DNA from: Thiotrichaceae bacterium
Lineage (GTDB): Bacteria > Pseudomonadota > Gammaproteobacteria > Thiotrichales > Thiotrichaceae
Reading direction: 5' to 3'
NCBI GenBank assembly: GCA_027030285.1
Contig: JALVFC010000132.1
Coordinates: 1-13,618, forward strand
DNA length: 13,618 bases
Numbering within the stretch: the stretch's first letter is position 1; every line of letters begins with the position of its first letter. Of this stretch, positions 6,630 to 13,618 are shown piece after piece. The notes below the pieces were generated by a model, which saw nothing but the letters and a program-made list of their open reading frames with translations, searched no databases and had not been told where the DNA came from. Position numbers and translations under genes: made by a program.

Positions 6630-7253
6630 ATGAAAATTTTTGAAATGAGGCTGGTATGGAAATTGCTGTGTTTCTACCTGCTCTCTTCGCCTTTACAAGC
6701 AGACCTGGATCTGCACGCGAGCGTTGCGGATAAAGAAAGTCAGCCGCAGAAACCACGCTCATGGAGCTTGCAGCAGCACTCGCTCGCACTGGAGCTGGTG
6801 CCACATTCACCGAAAGAGATAAAAGGTTTTTTTATAGCTAGAGGGTTCCCGGCAAGGATAGCTGAAGAGATTTCACAACAGTGTGTATTCCAGGTGGTGA
6901 TAAAAAATAGTGTTGCTGAGTCATCTGAAGCAAAAATCGAACGTCCACTTTTAACAGTTTCACTAAAGCAATGGCGAGTGCGGCATCAGGGGGTTGTTAA
7001 AGCGATGAAATTAAAAGAACAATGGGATGCGGAATGGACACAGGGTTTGGTGAGTGATGCAGCACGTCTGGCATTCCGCTGGGCAACCTTTCCATCTGAG
7101 CAGGAGTTTGCACCAGTTGGGGACTATGCATGGGGCATGATTACGGTGGGTTTGCCGCCAGATGAGCCATTTGCTTTACAGGTGGTTTGGCAGGAAGGGA
7201 AGCAGGCTTTTACTCAGTGGATAGAAAATATGCGTTGCCCAAAAGATTATTAA
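6630..7253 (+). CDS. Exported protein of unknown function
   Basis: I do not recognise a named family. The 207-residue product starts with a likely Sec signal peptide: positive residues, then a hydrophobic stretch (residues 8-20), and cleavage probably after LQA (residue 24). The mature part has no further membrane segment and is likely periplasmic. Two cysteines remain after cleavage (C85 in QQCVF and C203 in MRCPK) and could form a disulfide. It is rich in tryptophan, and the stretches IARGFPARIAEEISQQCVFQ, LAFRWATFP and GDYAWGMITVGLPP look like conserved motifs rather than random sequence. An internal ATG at residue 6 is an alternative start, and neither start has a good Shine-Dalgarno sequence. 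It is divergent from the FimX-like gene (86-base gap) and upstream of EF-G2, from which a probable terminator separates it. Confidence 0.75.
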   Translation: MKIFEMRLVWKLLCFYLLSSPLQADLDLHASVADKESQPQKPRSWSLQQHSLALELVPHSPKEIKGFFIARGFPARIAEEISQQCVFQVVIKNSVAESSEAKIERPLLTVSLKQWRVRHQGVVKAMKLKEQWDAEWTQGLVSDAARLAFRWATFPSEQEFAPVGDYAWGMITVGLPPDEPFALQVVWQEGKQAFTQWIENMRCPKDY

Positions 7254-7272
7254 ACTCTAATGTAGCTATACA

Positions 7273-7302
7273 GGGGCTTTTAGGGTAGAATGCCCCGTTT
7301 TT
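7273..7302 (+). terminator. Probable terminator after the exported-protein gene
   Basis: GGGGC (7273-7277) pairs with GCCCC (7292-7296), and the stem can extend four more pairs past one bulged T, leaving an AGGGT loop. TTTTT (7298-7302) follows, then more T-rich sequence. A TAGAAT hexamer within it (7286-7291) could instead be a -10 box for the EF-G gene, but no good -35 box is seen. Confidence 0.45.
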
Positions 7303-7386
7303 ATTTTTGGCTTGCTCTGCTGAAATTTCATTAACCTTGTTCCTGGCTGGAACTAACTGATAGATAACTATATTTAGAGAATAACC

Positions 7387-9471
7387 ATGACTGATTTATC
7401 GCATTACCGAAATATCGGTATTTTTGCCCACGTTGATGCGGGTAAGACCACAACAACAGAACGTATTCTGAGTTTGACTGGTAAAATCCACAAGATTGGT
7501 GAGGTTCACGATGGTGAAGCAACAACCGACTTTATGGAGCAGGAAGCAGAGCGCGGTATTACTATTCAGTCAGCAGCGGTAAGTGCTTACTGGAAAGACC
7601 ACCGTTTAAACATTATCGACACACCGGGACATGTTGACTTCACCGTTGAAGTTTATCGTTCATTGAAGGTGCTGGATGGTGGTGTTGGTGTTTTCTGTGC
7701 CTCAGGTGGTGTAGAGCCCCAGTCAGAAACCAACTGGCGTTATGCAAACGAATCAGAAGTGGCGCGTATTATCTTCGTCAACAAGCTGGATCGCGTGGGT
7801 GCTGATTTTTATCGCGTGGTAAAGCAGATTGAAGACGTGCTGGGTGCTAATCCATTAGTCATGGTACTGCCAATTGGCTCAGAAGATAATTTCACCGGTG
7901 TGGTTGATTTGTTGACACGCAAAGCCTGGGTATGGGATGGCTCTGATGACCCCATGAACTATGAAATTCAGGATGTGCCTGAAGATATGGTTGACCAGGT
8001 TGAAGAATGGCGCGAAAAACTGATTGAAACCGCAGTTGAAGTTGATGACGATGCCATGGAAACCTACCTTGAAGGAGAAGAGCCAGATATGGATACCATA
8101 AAGAAATGTATCCGCAAAGGCACACGTGAGTTGGCATTTTTCCCAACTTACACTGGTTCTGCTTTCAAGAATAAAGGTATCCAGTTGGTACTTGATGCAG
8201 TGGTTGATTATCTTCCAGATCCTACAGAGGTTGATCCTCAGCCCATTATTGACGAAGAAGGTAATGAAACAGGTGAGTTTGCCATTGTTGACCCAGACGA
8301 GCCATTACGCGCCCTGGCATTCAAAATTATGGATGACCGCTTTGGTGCACTGACCTTTATACGCGTCTATTCCGGCAAGCTGGAAAAAGGCATGACCGTA
8401 TTAAATACGGCAACAGGCAAAACAGAGCGTATCGGGCGTATCGTTGAAATGTCTGCTGATGATCGTATTGAGCTGGATGGTGCCCAGGCTGGTGATATCG
8501 TAGCTGTGGTCGGTATGAAAAATGTCCAGACAGGTCACACATTATGTGATCCCAAACATCCGGCAACATTGGAGTCCATGGTCTTCCCCGATCCTGTTAT
8601 CTCTATTGCAGTTGCCCCCAAAGACAAGGGTGGCTCAGAGAAAATGGGTATTGCCATTGGCAAAATGGTGGCAGAGGATCCTTCCTTCCGAGTGGAAACA
8701 GACGAAGACAGTGGCGAAACCATCCTCAAAGGAATGGGTGAGCTACATCTGGATATTAAAATTGACATCCTCAAGCGTACTCACGGTGTAGATGTAGAAG
8801 TAGGTAAGCCGCAGGTAGCCTATCGTGAAACCATCACCAAGCGTATCGAAGACAGCTATACACACAAAAAGCAGTCAGGTGGTTCTGGTCAGTACGGTAA
8901 AATTGATTACGTTATTGAGCCAGCTGAAACAGGTGAAGGCTTCTCCTTCGAATCCCAGGTTACCGGTGGTAACGTACCCAGAGAATACTGGGGTGCTGTT
9001 GAAAATGGTTTTGCAACAAGCATGGAACAGGGTGTACTGGCAGGCTTCCCTTGTGAGGACGTAAAAGTAACCTTGATGGATGGTGCTTACCACGCGGTTG
9101 ACTCCTCTGCCCTGGCATTTGAAATCGCAGCCAAAGGTGCATATCGTCAAACCATGCCAAAAGCGGGTCCACAGCTGATGGAACCGATTATGAAGGTAGA
9201 CGTATTTACCCCTGAAGATCATGTAGGTGATGTAATAGGTGACCTGAACCGTCGTCGCGGCATGATCAAGTCACAGGAAGCAGGTGCTACTGGTGTGCGT
9301 ATCAAAGCTGATGCACCGCTGAGTGAAATGTTCGGCTACATTGGCGACTTGCGCACCATGACATCTGGACGTGGACAGTTCTCCATGGAATTCTCACACT
9401 ATGCTCCTTGCCCCAAAAATGTGGCAGAAGAAGTGATTAAGGAAGCCCAGGAGCGTAATGCCAAAAAATAA
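7387..9471 (+). CDS. fusA2: Elongation factor G 2 (translocation/recycling GTPase)
   Basis: EF-G drives ribosomal translocation and, with RRF, ribosome recycling, using GTP. The 694-residue product has the complete five-domain length. GTPase motifs are intact: AHVDAGKT (14-21), the switch-I region ending RGITIQSA, DTPGH (78-82) and NKLD (132-135). The C-terminal domains are present (HAVDSSALAFEIAAKGA, DLNRRRGMI, FGYIGDLRTMTSGRGQFSMEF). The opening TDLSHYRNIGIFAHVDAGKTTTTE and phrases such as GGVEPQSETNWRYANESEVAR match the second EF-G of Vibrio and Shewanella rather than the str-operon FusA. It stands alone, with no rpsL, rpsG or tuf, and ends at a strong terminator. In several bacteria one of two EF-G copies is specialised; which role this one has cannot be told from sequence. 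A weak AGAGAA precedes the ATG. Confidence 0.95.
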   Translation: MTDLSHYRNIGIFAHVDAGKTTTTERILSLTGKIHKIGEVHDGEATTDFMEQEAERGITIQSAAVSAYWKDHRLNIIDTPGHVDFTVEVYRSLKVLDGGVGVFCASGGVEPQSETNWRYANESEVARIIFVNKLDRVGADFYRVVKQIEDVLGANPLVMVLPIGSEDNFTGVVDLLTRKAWVWDGSDDPMNYEIQDVPEDMVDQVEEWREKLIETAVEVDDDAMETYLEGEEPDMDTIKKCIRKGTRELAFFPTYTGSAFKNKGIQLVLDAVVDYLPDPTEVDPQPIIDEEGNETGEFAIVDPDEPLRALAFKIMDDRFGALTFIRVYSGKLEKGMTVLNTATGKTERIGRIVEMSADDRIELDGAQAGDIVAVVGMKNVQTGHTLCDPKHPATLESMVFPDPVISIAVAPKDKGGSEKMGIAIGKMVAEDPSFRVETDEDSGETILKGMGELHLDIKIDILKRTHGVDVEVGKPQVAYRETITKRIEDSYTHKKQSGGSGQYGKIDYVIEPAETGEGFSFESQVTGGNVPREYWGAVENGFATSMEQGVLAGFPCEDVKVTLMDGAYHAVDSSALAFEIAAKGAYRQTMPKAGPQLMEPIMKVDVFTPEDHVGDVIGDLNRRRGMIKSQEAGATGVRIKADAPLSEMFGYIGDLRTMTSGRGQFSMEFSHYAPCPKNVAEEVIKEAQERNAKK

Positions 9472-9498
9472 CAGCTGAATATCTTTCAGTAAAACAGA

Positions 9499-9531
9499 AG
9501 CCCCGTTCTGGAAACAGAGCGGGGCTTTTTT
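9499..9531 (+). terminator. Strong rho-independent terminator after EF-G2
   Basis: A 12-pair stem with one G-T wobble (9499-9510 with 9515-9526) is closed by a stable GAAA tetraloop (9511-9514). It contains GCCCCG/CGGGGC and runs into TTTTTT. It starts 27 bases after the EF-G2 stop codon. Confidence 0.93.
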
Positions 9532-9637
9532 GTACTTTCGATTTGTGAAGCCGACTGAATTGCAATACGCTTATAGACGTGTAACTCTATTTAGGAGTCT
9601 CTGGTAAAGTCACAGTCAAATAATCTTTGGAAAAACA

Positions 9638-10681
9638 ATGAACATTAAACTACTTCCTGCCTTGTTTTTTTTACTTCTGCTATTAACTGCTTGCGGAGAT
9701 GATGCAGACAAAACCAGGGTGCGCGGACAGTCTAAGCCATTTTCTGAACAGACAAACAAGGTCGGTAATGTTGGCACAGAAGTCGGCGACATTGCAGGTA
9801 TCTTTGCTGCTTATCCCACAAAACAAGTGGCTGCTCACACCTATGTTATTCATGGCCCCCGCGAGATGCCAAACAAGGCGAATAGAGGGTTTATGAATAA
9901 TCCTGCTTTTGTGGTAACAGACAAGTCGGTAATCGTGATTGATCCTGGCTCCAGTGTTCAGGTTGGACGGGCGCTGGTGGCACGTATTAAAGAAGTGACT
10001 CATAACCCGGTTACGCACGTTTTTGATACCCATATACATGGCGATCACTGGCTGGGTAATCAGGGTATTCAGGAGGCTTTTCCTGATGCCACATTCTATG
10101 CTCATCCCAAAATGATTGAAAAAGCGAATGCTGGTGCTGCTGAGGAGTGGGTGTCTTTAATGCTCAGCCTGACCGGGAATGCAACCGCAGGGACAAAGCC
10201 TGTAGTGCCGAAGAATGCACTACAGAGCGGGCAGCAATTTAGCGTTGATAATATAACCATCAAGACGCATGTTGGCGCTGGCAAAGCGCATACTGAAACG
10301 GATGTTATGTATCAGGTGGTGGAGGATAAGGTTTTATTTACGGGGGATAATGTTACCAATCTGCGTATTCCACGCATGGATGATGGCAGCTTTGCAGGCA
10401 GTATTGCAGTGGCTGATTACGCTTTGTCTCTGCCTGTAGACGTTGTGGTGCCAGGGCATGGGCCGACGGGTGACAAGCGGGTAATTCGTGCTTACCAGAA
10501 GTATTTATCCATTGTCTATAACGAATCAGGGCTGTTGACCGAGGAAGGTCTCGAACCCTTTGAAATGAAGGATGCTATCCTGCAAAAACTGGCTGACTAT
10601 CAGGACTGGTCAGGATTGCAGGAGGAGGTTGGGCGACATATTAGTCTTGCAGTGATTGAAGCGGAGGCTGCTGATTTTTAA
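9638..10681 (+). CDS. Metallo-beta-lactamase-fold hydrolase, lipoprotein
   Basis: A 347-residue lipoprotein: residues 1-18 form a lipoprotein signal with lipobox L-T-A-C and lipidation at C19. Residue +2 is glycine, so outer-membrane sorting is likely. The mature part is a metallo-beta-lactamase fold with complete metal ligands: THIHGDH (H132, H134, D136, H137), AHTETD (H218), FTGD (D237) and PGHG (H274). The pattern fits the broad COG0491 hydrolase group that includes glyoxalase II and SoxH-like periplasmic hydrolases. The substrate cannot be read from sequence, and nothing marks it as an antibiotic lactamase. The ATG has a weak TTGGAAA about seven bases upstream. It has its own transcription unit after the EF-G2 terminator and converges on the ArsR-type gene, 23 bases away. 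A sulfur- or thioester-related substrate is possible given soxB in the window, but that is inference. Confidence 0.88.
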   Translation: MNIKLLPALFFLLLLLTACGDDADKTRVRGQSKPFSEQTNKVGNVGTEVGDIAGIFAAYPTKQVAAHTYVIHGPREMPNKANRGFMNNPAFVVTDKSVIVIDPGSSVQVGRALVARIKEVTHNPVTHVFDTHIHGDHWLGNQGIQEAFPDATFYAHPKMIEKANAGAAEEWVSLMLSLTGNATAGTKPVVPKNALQSGQQFSVDNITIKTHVGAGKAHTETDVMYQVVEDKVLFTGDNVTNLRIPRMDDGSFAGSIAVADYALSLPVDVVVPGHGPTGDKRVIRAYQKYLSIVYNESGLLTEEGLEPFEMKDAILQKLADYQDWSGLQEEVGRHISLAVIEAEAADF

Positions 10682-10700
10682 TCTTCTGGTTGCTGGGGTC

Positions 10701-10719
10701 AGGCTTAGTGAGCCTTTTT
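10701..10719 (+). terminator. Short terminator between convergent genes
   Basis: AGGCT (10701-10705), a TAGTG loop and AGCCT (10711-10715) are followed by TTTT, a G and five more T. The stem is only five pairs, so it is weak. It overlaps the 3' end of the ArsR-type gene and would serve the lipoprotein gene. Confidence 0.4.
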
Positions 10720-11022
10720 GTTTTTGCCAACCAGTCTTAGAATAGCTTCGTCTTCAATGTGGTAAAAAACCCGATTCGCCACTTTACGAGAAGCGAGCAC
10801 ACCTTTATCGCGCATCACACCAAGATGTTGTGAAATGTTGCTTTGGCTTGTTCCTACAGACTCAACGATATCTTGTACACTCACTTCGTCTGTACCCAGT
10901 TTACACAGGATTTGCAAGCGTAGCGGATGTGCAATCGCTTTTAATGAACGTGACGCATCTTCCAGCTCAGCATTAGCCAGCAGACCCTGTTCAAACTTGC
11001 AATTTGCAGTAATGTTGGACAT
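10705..11022 (-). CDS. ArsR-family winged-helix repressor
   Basis: A 105-residue protein of normal ArsR/SmtB size. The fold reads: helix with LKAIAHPLRLQILCKLG (27-43), helix-turn-helix VSVQDIVESVGTSQSNISQHLGVMRDKGVL (47-76), and wing SRKVANRVFYHIED. Members repress their own promoter until a metal ion or thiol-reactive signal binds. The classical metal-binding ELCVCDL motif is absent. There are only two cysteines, C8 near the N-terminus and C40 in the second helix. C40 lies where sulfide/persulfide sensors of the SqrR/BigR group keep one of their two cysteines, but their second cysteine, near the C-terminus, is missing here. A polysulfide or redox sensor is therefore a hypothesis only. It has its own AT-rich upstream region with a candidate operator, and converges on the lipoprotein hydrolase gene. 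Confidence 0.9.
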   Translation of the reverse strand: MSNITANCKFEQGLLANAELEDASRSLKAIAHPLRLQILCKLGTDEVSVQDIVESVGTSQSNISQHLGVMRDKGVLASRKVANRVFYHIEDEAILRLVGKNKKAH

Positions 11023-11046
11023 GATTTCTCTATAGGTTGTCTAATA

Positions 11047-11064
11047 AGTATATAATTATACACT
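11047..11064 (-). promoter_or_regulatory. Candidate operator and -10 region of the ArsR-type gene
   Basis: AGTATATAATTATACACT is an 18-base near-perfect palindrome (one mismatched pair) centred on TATAATTATA, 24 bases upstream of the ArsR-type ATG. On the minus strand it contains TATAAT, so a bound repressor would cover the -10 box. This is the expected layout for autoregulation in this family. The -35 region is weak. Confidence 0.5.
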
Positions 11065-11126
11065 AATATACTATTTTTCACAGTTTAATTTATTTATTAC
11101 TAGATATAAATTAAGTTATCAGAGAT

Positions 11127-11660
11127 TTAACCTTTTGTTCTATTGGCTAAAATACAATAGTGCTGTGCTGAATAGCTAAGCAATGTGTGCTCTTTATTAC
11201 TCAGTTTGCGCACCCTCTTTACCGGACTTCCCAGCCACAGATAGCCGCTTTTCAGAACCTTTCCGGGCGGAACCAGGCTCCCTGCACCTACCATTACATG
11301 GTCTTCAATAATCGCACCATCCATTACAATACTGCCCATACCGATAAGGCAATAATCCTGGATAGTACAGGCATGTAATACTGCTTTGTGTCCGACAGTT
11401 GTATCATTACCGACTAGCAATGGTAGCCCCTCAGGCTCGCCAGAGTATTCACTGCCATGCGTAACATGCAGGACACAGCCATCTTGAATATTGGTGCGCT
11501 TGCCAATACGGATACTCTGCACATCTCCACGGATAACCGTAAAAGGCCAGATGGAGCTTTCTTCACCAATTCGCACATCACCGATTACAAGTGCACTTTC
11601 GTCAATATAGGCAGATGAATGTATGGTAGGGCTGATGCCTTCAAAATTGCGCGTTGTCAT
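11127..11660 (-). CDS. Gamma-carbonic-anhydrase-like protein (YrdA/PaaY type)
   Basis: A 177-residue left-handed beta-helix protein built from hexapeptide repeats, visible as VIGDVRIGEESSIWPFTVIRGDV and IGKRTNIQDGCVLH. The three zinc ligands of the gamma carbonic anhydrase family are present: H65 in VLHVTH, and H91 and H96 in VGHKAVLH. Proteins of this YrdA/PaaY group bind metal; some hydrate CO2 and others act as thioesterases or have no known activity, so the reaction is uncertain. The start codon overlaps the folK stop as ATGA, so the two are probably translationally coupled. It is the last gene of the folB-folK run; a 104-base AT-rich region then separates it from the ArsR-type gene. Confidence 0.9.
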   Translation of the reverse strand: MTTRNFEGISPTIHSSAYIDESALVIGDVRIGEESSIWPFTVIRGDVQSIRIGKRTNIQDGCVLHVTHGSEYSGEPEGLPLLVGNDTTVGHKAVLHACTIQDYCLIGMGSIVMDGAIIEDHVMVGAGSLVPPGKVLKSGYLWLGSPVKRVRKLSNKEHTLLSYSAQHYCILANRTKG

Positions 11661-12145
11661 AGTGAAACTGGTTTTAATTTATCAGCATCTAAAGTGGATA
11701 CCTGAGCAAGTTCTGCAATGCTTTTGTTGAGTGTAGGGTGAATGACGTCAGCAGCAATTTCTGCCAGAGGGAATAACACAAAGTCATATTCGGTAATTTC
11801 CCTTCGAGGAATATCCATTTGTGGGTGAAGAACCCTTTGGTCGTAAAGTAACAGGTCGATGTCCAGTGTGCGTGAACTGAATTTTTTTCCGGCACGTGAG
11901 CGCTGATGTTCATCTTCTATGGTTTTAAGGTAGCTTTCCATTTGCTGTGGGCTGAGGGAGGTTTGCAAGCCCGCGGCGAGGTTTAAAAAAGGATCCCCAT
12001 CAAAACCAACCGCCTCAGTTTCATAGATAGTGGAAAAGATAATATCAGGATAATCCTGTTGCAAACGGGTAAGGCAGGAGCGTATGTTTTTTTCGCGATC
12101 TATATTGCTGCCAATACTTAAATAGACTTGTGCTAGCCTAGTCAT
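11657..12145 (-). CDS. folK: FolK, hydroxymethyldihydropterin pyrophosphokinase
   Basis: FolK transfers pyrophosphate from ATP to 6-hydroxymethyl-7,8-dihydropterin in folate synthesis. The 162-residue product has YLSIGSNIDRE at the N-terminus, YETEAVGFDGDPFLN, and the signature FSSRTLDIDLLLYD with R92, D95 and D97. The metal-binding aspartates are intact. The signature has FSS where the E. coli enzyme has WGP, and RREITEYDFVLFPLAEIA replaces the usual P-H-P segment. This matches the shorter FolK type found next to folB in Pseudomonas, so it is a subfamily trait rather than decay. It overlaps folB by eight bases and the following gene by four. Confidence 0.93.
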   Translation of the reverse strand: MTRLAQVYLSIGSNIDREKNIRSCLTRLQQDYPDIIFSTIYETEAVGFDGDPFLNLAAGLQTSLSPQQMESYLKTIEDEHQRSRAGKKFSSRTLDIDLLLYDQRVLHPQMDIPRREITEYDFVLFPLAEIAADVIHPTLNKSIAELAQVSTLDADKLKPVSL

Positions 12146-12506
12146 CAGAAAAATCCTGTGCGGTGCGTTCGATAATTACCCCAACTTCACTGGAACCTGT
12201 TACTGCACCCGGCTTGCCCAGTGTGATTTTAATCCAGGGTAGGTTAAACTCTTTAATCAGCAGTGCTGCCAGTTCCTCTGCAAGGGTTTCAACTAGCTGG
12301 TATTCCGTTTTTTTGACAAAGGCAGTGACAAGTTTCGCCGCAGCTTTATAGTTCATGGTGTCTTCAATAGCATCTGATGCAGCGGGAATACGATTATCCC
12401 AGCCCATTTCAAGATCTATGCGTATTTGCTGGCGAATGCGTCGTTCCCACTCATATATCCCTATCAAGGCATTGATACGCAGATCACGAACGTAGACTTT
12501 ATCCAT
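12138..12506 (-). CDS. folB: FolB, dihydroneopterin aldolase
   Basis: FolB cleaves 7,8-dihydroneopterin to 6-hydroxymethyl-7,8-dihydropterin and glycolaldehyde, the substrate for FolK. I place the start at the ATG at 12506 because MDKVYVRDLRINALIGIYEWE aligns with the E. coli FolB N-terminus and gives the normal 122 residues. The frame is open for 25 more codons to a GTG, but that extension is unlike the family. No clear Shine-Dalgarno sequence supports either start. With this start E21 (EWE), Y53 (MNY) and K98 (GKPGAV) fall at the E. coli positions for the substrate-binding and catalytic residues. A TATAGT at about 12585 could be a -10 box giving a leader of about 70 bases. It overlaps folK by eight bases. 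Confidence 0.92.
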   Translation of the reverse strand: MDKVYVRDLRINALIGIYEWERRIRQQIRIDLEMGWDNRIPAASDAIEDTMNYKAAAKLVTAFVKKTEYQLVETLAEELAALLIKEFNLPWIKITLGKPGAVTGSSEVGVIIERTAQDFSDD

Positions 12507-12593
12507 AGTGACATCAATTGTGTTGGTTATAGGGGAGACTGATCTTCTAAAAGTTTCTGATTTCATCCGAACATAAATCACACTATAGCAAGT

Positions 12594-13538
12594 TTAACGC
12601 AATAGAAAAAAAGCAGCTTCCATTAGGCTATTATCTGCTGATGGAGTGTTCTCAGGAGGTATTTTATGTTGTTCTTTCACCAGCAAGGTAGTGGGGGAAG
12701 AAGTGAAGCTGGGAGCTGATTTCTCACCGGGCTTAAATCGGTAGTGTCCGGTAATAGGGAAAGTAAACAGCATATTCTCCATTTTTGGACCTTGCCCAAT
12801 ATTGTGAACAATCAAAGGTAGCTTTGGGTCATCTGTCGAATACTCGTCCACTACAATGCCGATATGTGGCGTTTTGGGCCCCAGATGCCAGGTTACCAGA
12901 TCACCAGGAAGGTAATCTGCCGGATTGTTAGTGATGGGTAATGTTTTCCCATATCGACGAAAAAAGACTTGCAGGTTATAGACACGGCGATGATCGATAT
13001 TAGGATCAGGCTCTGTATTGCCCCAGCGCATGTGGCTAGGGCAAAGCTGAAAGTTATCAAGCATGTCTTCATGTACCAGTTGCTGCAAGTCGATACCAAG
13101 TTTGCGGTAAGCCCGGATCAATACATCAGTACAGACACCACGGTCAGAGGCAATATCTCCCATCGGGTAGGAAATATAGCGATAACTGGCATCATATTTA
13201 ACATGGTGCTGCGTACGGTCTTTGGCAGCAGCTATCAATCGTTGAAAAAAATCTGCTGGTTTGTCCGGTGTTTCTTCATCTTCTGATTGCAAAACAATAG
13301 GTGGTAATGCGGTAGCGGGGTTAACCGGTGGTGTCGCAAGGATTTTTCTCTTTAGTATGGAAGTCAGCTGTTGTTGCATCAACTTTAATGAAGTTTTGTT
13401 CAGTGAGTAGCCAGAGTTGCTGCTTGTGGCTTGCGCATCGATAGGAGTCGTTTCAGTATATGCAGAACTTGCCACTGACAGCAGAACAGGCAGGCAACAA
13501 TATGACAAGGTTTGTGGTAAGCGATAAAAAAAGCACAT
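12594..13538 (-). CDS. Exported DUF1287 protein (NlpC/P60-like fold)
   Basis: The protein belongs to the DUF1287 family (E. coli YijF type), exported proteins of unknown function with features of papain-like NlpC/P60 hydrolases. With the ATG at 13538 it has 314 residues. A signal peptide covers residues 1-26 with cleavage after SSA. The frame extends 21 codons further upstream, but that would bury the signal, and no start has a good ribosome-binding site. The domain runs from about 95 to 268. It contains YPMGDIASDRGVCTDVLIRA (C136), HEDM, NIDHRRVYNLQ, PADYLPGDLVTW, HIGIVVDE (H225), VHNIGQG (H245) and ITGHYRF. C136 with H225 or H245 would suit a cysteine-histidine active centre, but this is inferred. 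The region before the domain (27-94) and the 45-residue tail are polar and probably flexible. It lies 87 bases upstream of folB. Confidence 0.87.
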   Translation of the reverse strand: MCFFYRLPQTLSYCCLPVLLSVASSAYTETTPIDAQATSSNSGYSLNKTSLKLMQQQLTSILKRKILATPPVNPATALPPIVLQSEDEETPDKPADFFQRLIAAAKDRTQHHVKYDASYRYISYPMGDIASDRGVCTDVLIRAYRKLGIDLQQLVHEDMLDNFQLCPSHMRWGNTEPDPNIDHRRVYNLQVFFRRYGKTLPITNNPADYLPGDLVTWHLGPKTPHIGIVVDEYSTDDPKLPLIVHNIGQGPKMENMLFTFPITGHYRFKPGEKSAPSFTSSPTTLLVKEQHKIPPENTPSADNSLMEAAFFLLR

Positions 13539-13618
13539 AACGGGAATCTCTTGTCTCAAGTATATAACAAACAGGGGCATTGATCGGGGTTTCATTGGCA
13601 CTCAGGACAGCCAATAGT

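Noticed and set aside
8875..9222. 115-residue minus-strand reading frame inside EF-G2
   Set aside because: It is antisense to strongly conserved EF-G codons and has no start signal or family resemblance.
9638..10681. Reading the metallo-beta-lactamase-fold protein as an antibiotic-resistance gene
   Set aside because: The motifs fit the broad hydrolase superfamily, and nothing in sequence or context points to lactam substrates.
12507..12581. N-terminal extension of FolB to a GTG start
   Set aside because: The added 25 residues are unlike FolB, and catalytic residues fall at E. coli positions when the ATG at 12506 is used.

Overview
The window looks like chromosomal DNA from a gammaproteobacterial sulfur oxidiser of moderate GC content. 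It carries a thiosulfohydrolase gene (soxB). It also has a second-type elongation factor G of the kind found in Vibrio and Shewanella, a Pseudomonas-like folB-folK pair, and a protein resembling FimX, the type IV pilus regulator. I cannot name a genus. Codon use and base composition look uniform, and there is no transposase, integrase, phage gene, CRISPR array, tRNA or rRNA.

Layout, left to right. Positions 1-75 may hold the last codons of an upstream gene. Positions 76-509 are AT-rich and gene-free, and lead into soxB (510-2435, +). A REP-like double hairpin (2462-2500) follows soxB. A convergent 68-residue orphan gene with a strong Shine-Dalgarno sequence lies at 2535-2741 (-). Next is a tight molybdenum-cofactor operon on the minus strand, transcribed moaA-moaD-moaB (4601 down to 2826). 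Between moaA and the next gene is a compact structured repeat (4728-4912), bounded by 17-bp direct repeats and built around a long inverted repeat topped by two CATCCCTG hairpins. The 531-residue FimX-like protein (4948-6543, -) has a degenerate and shortened EAL domain and no GGDEF domain. It is divergent from an exported protein of unknown function (6630-7253, +), which is followed by EF-G2 (7387-9471, +) with a strong terminator. A periplasm-facing metallo-beta-lactamase-fold lipoprotein (9638-10681, +) converges on an ArsR-type repressor (10705-11022, -), which has a near-palindromic candidate operator just upstream of its start. The right end is a minus-strand run: DUF1287 protein, folB, folK and a gamma-carbonic-anhydrase-like protein. 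The last three genes overlap each other.

Functionally the window mixes housekeeping and energy metabolism. SoxB cleaves sulfate from the SoxYZ carrier during thiosulfate oxidation, but no other sox gene is present. The moa genes make molybdopterin, but moaC and moaE are absent. FolB and FolK catalyse two consecutive steps of folate synthesis. No multi-gene defence or otherwise novel system is visible. The least ordinary items are the structured repeat, the eroded FimX-like protein, the orphan small gene, and the lipoprotein hydrolase beside an ArsR regulator with two cysteines.
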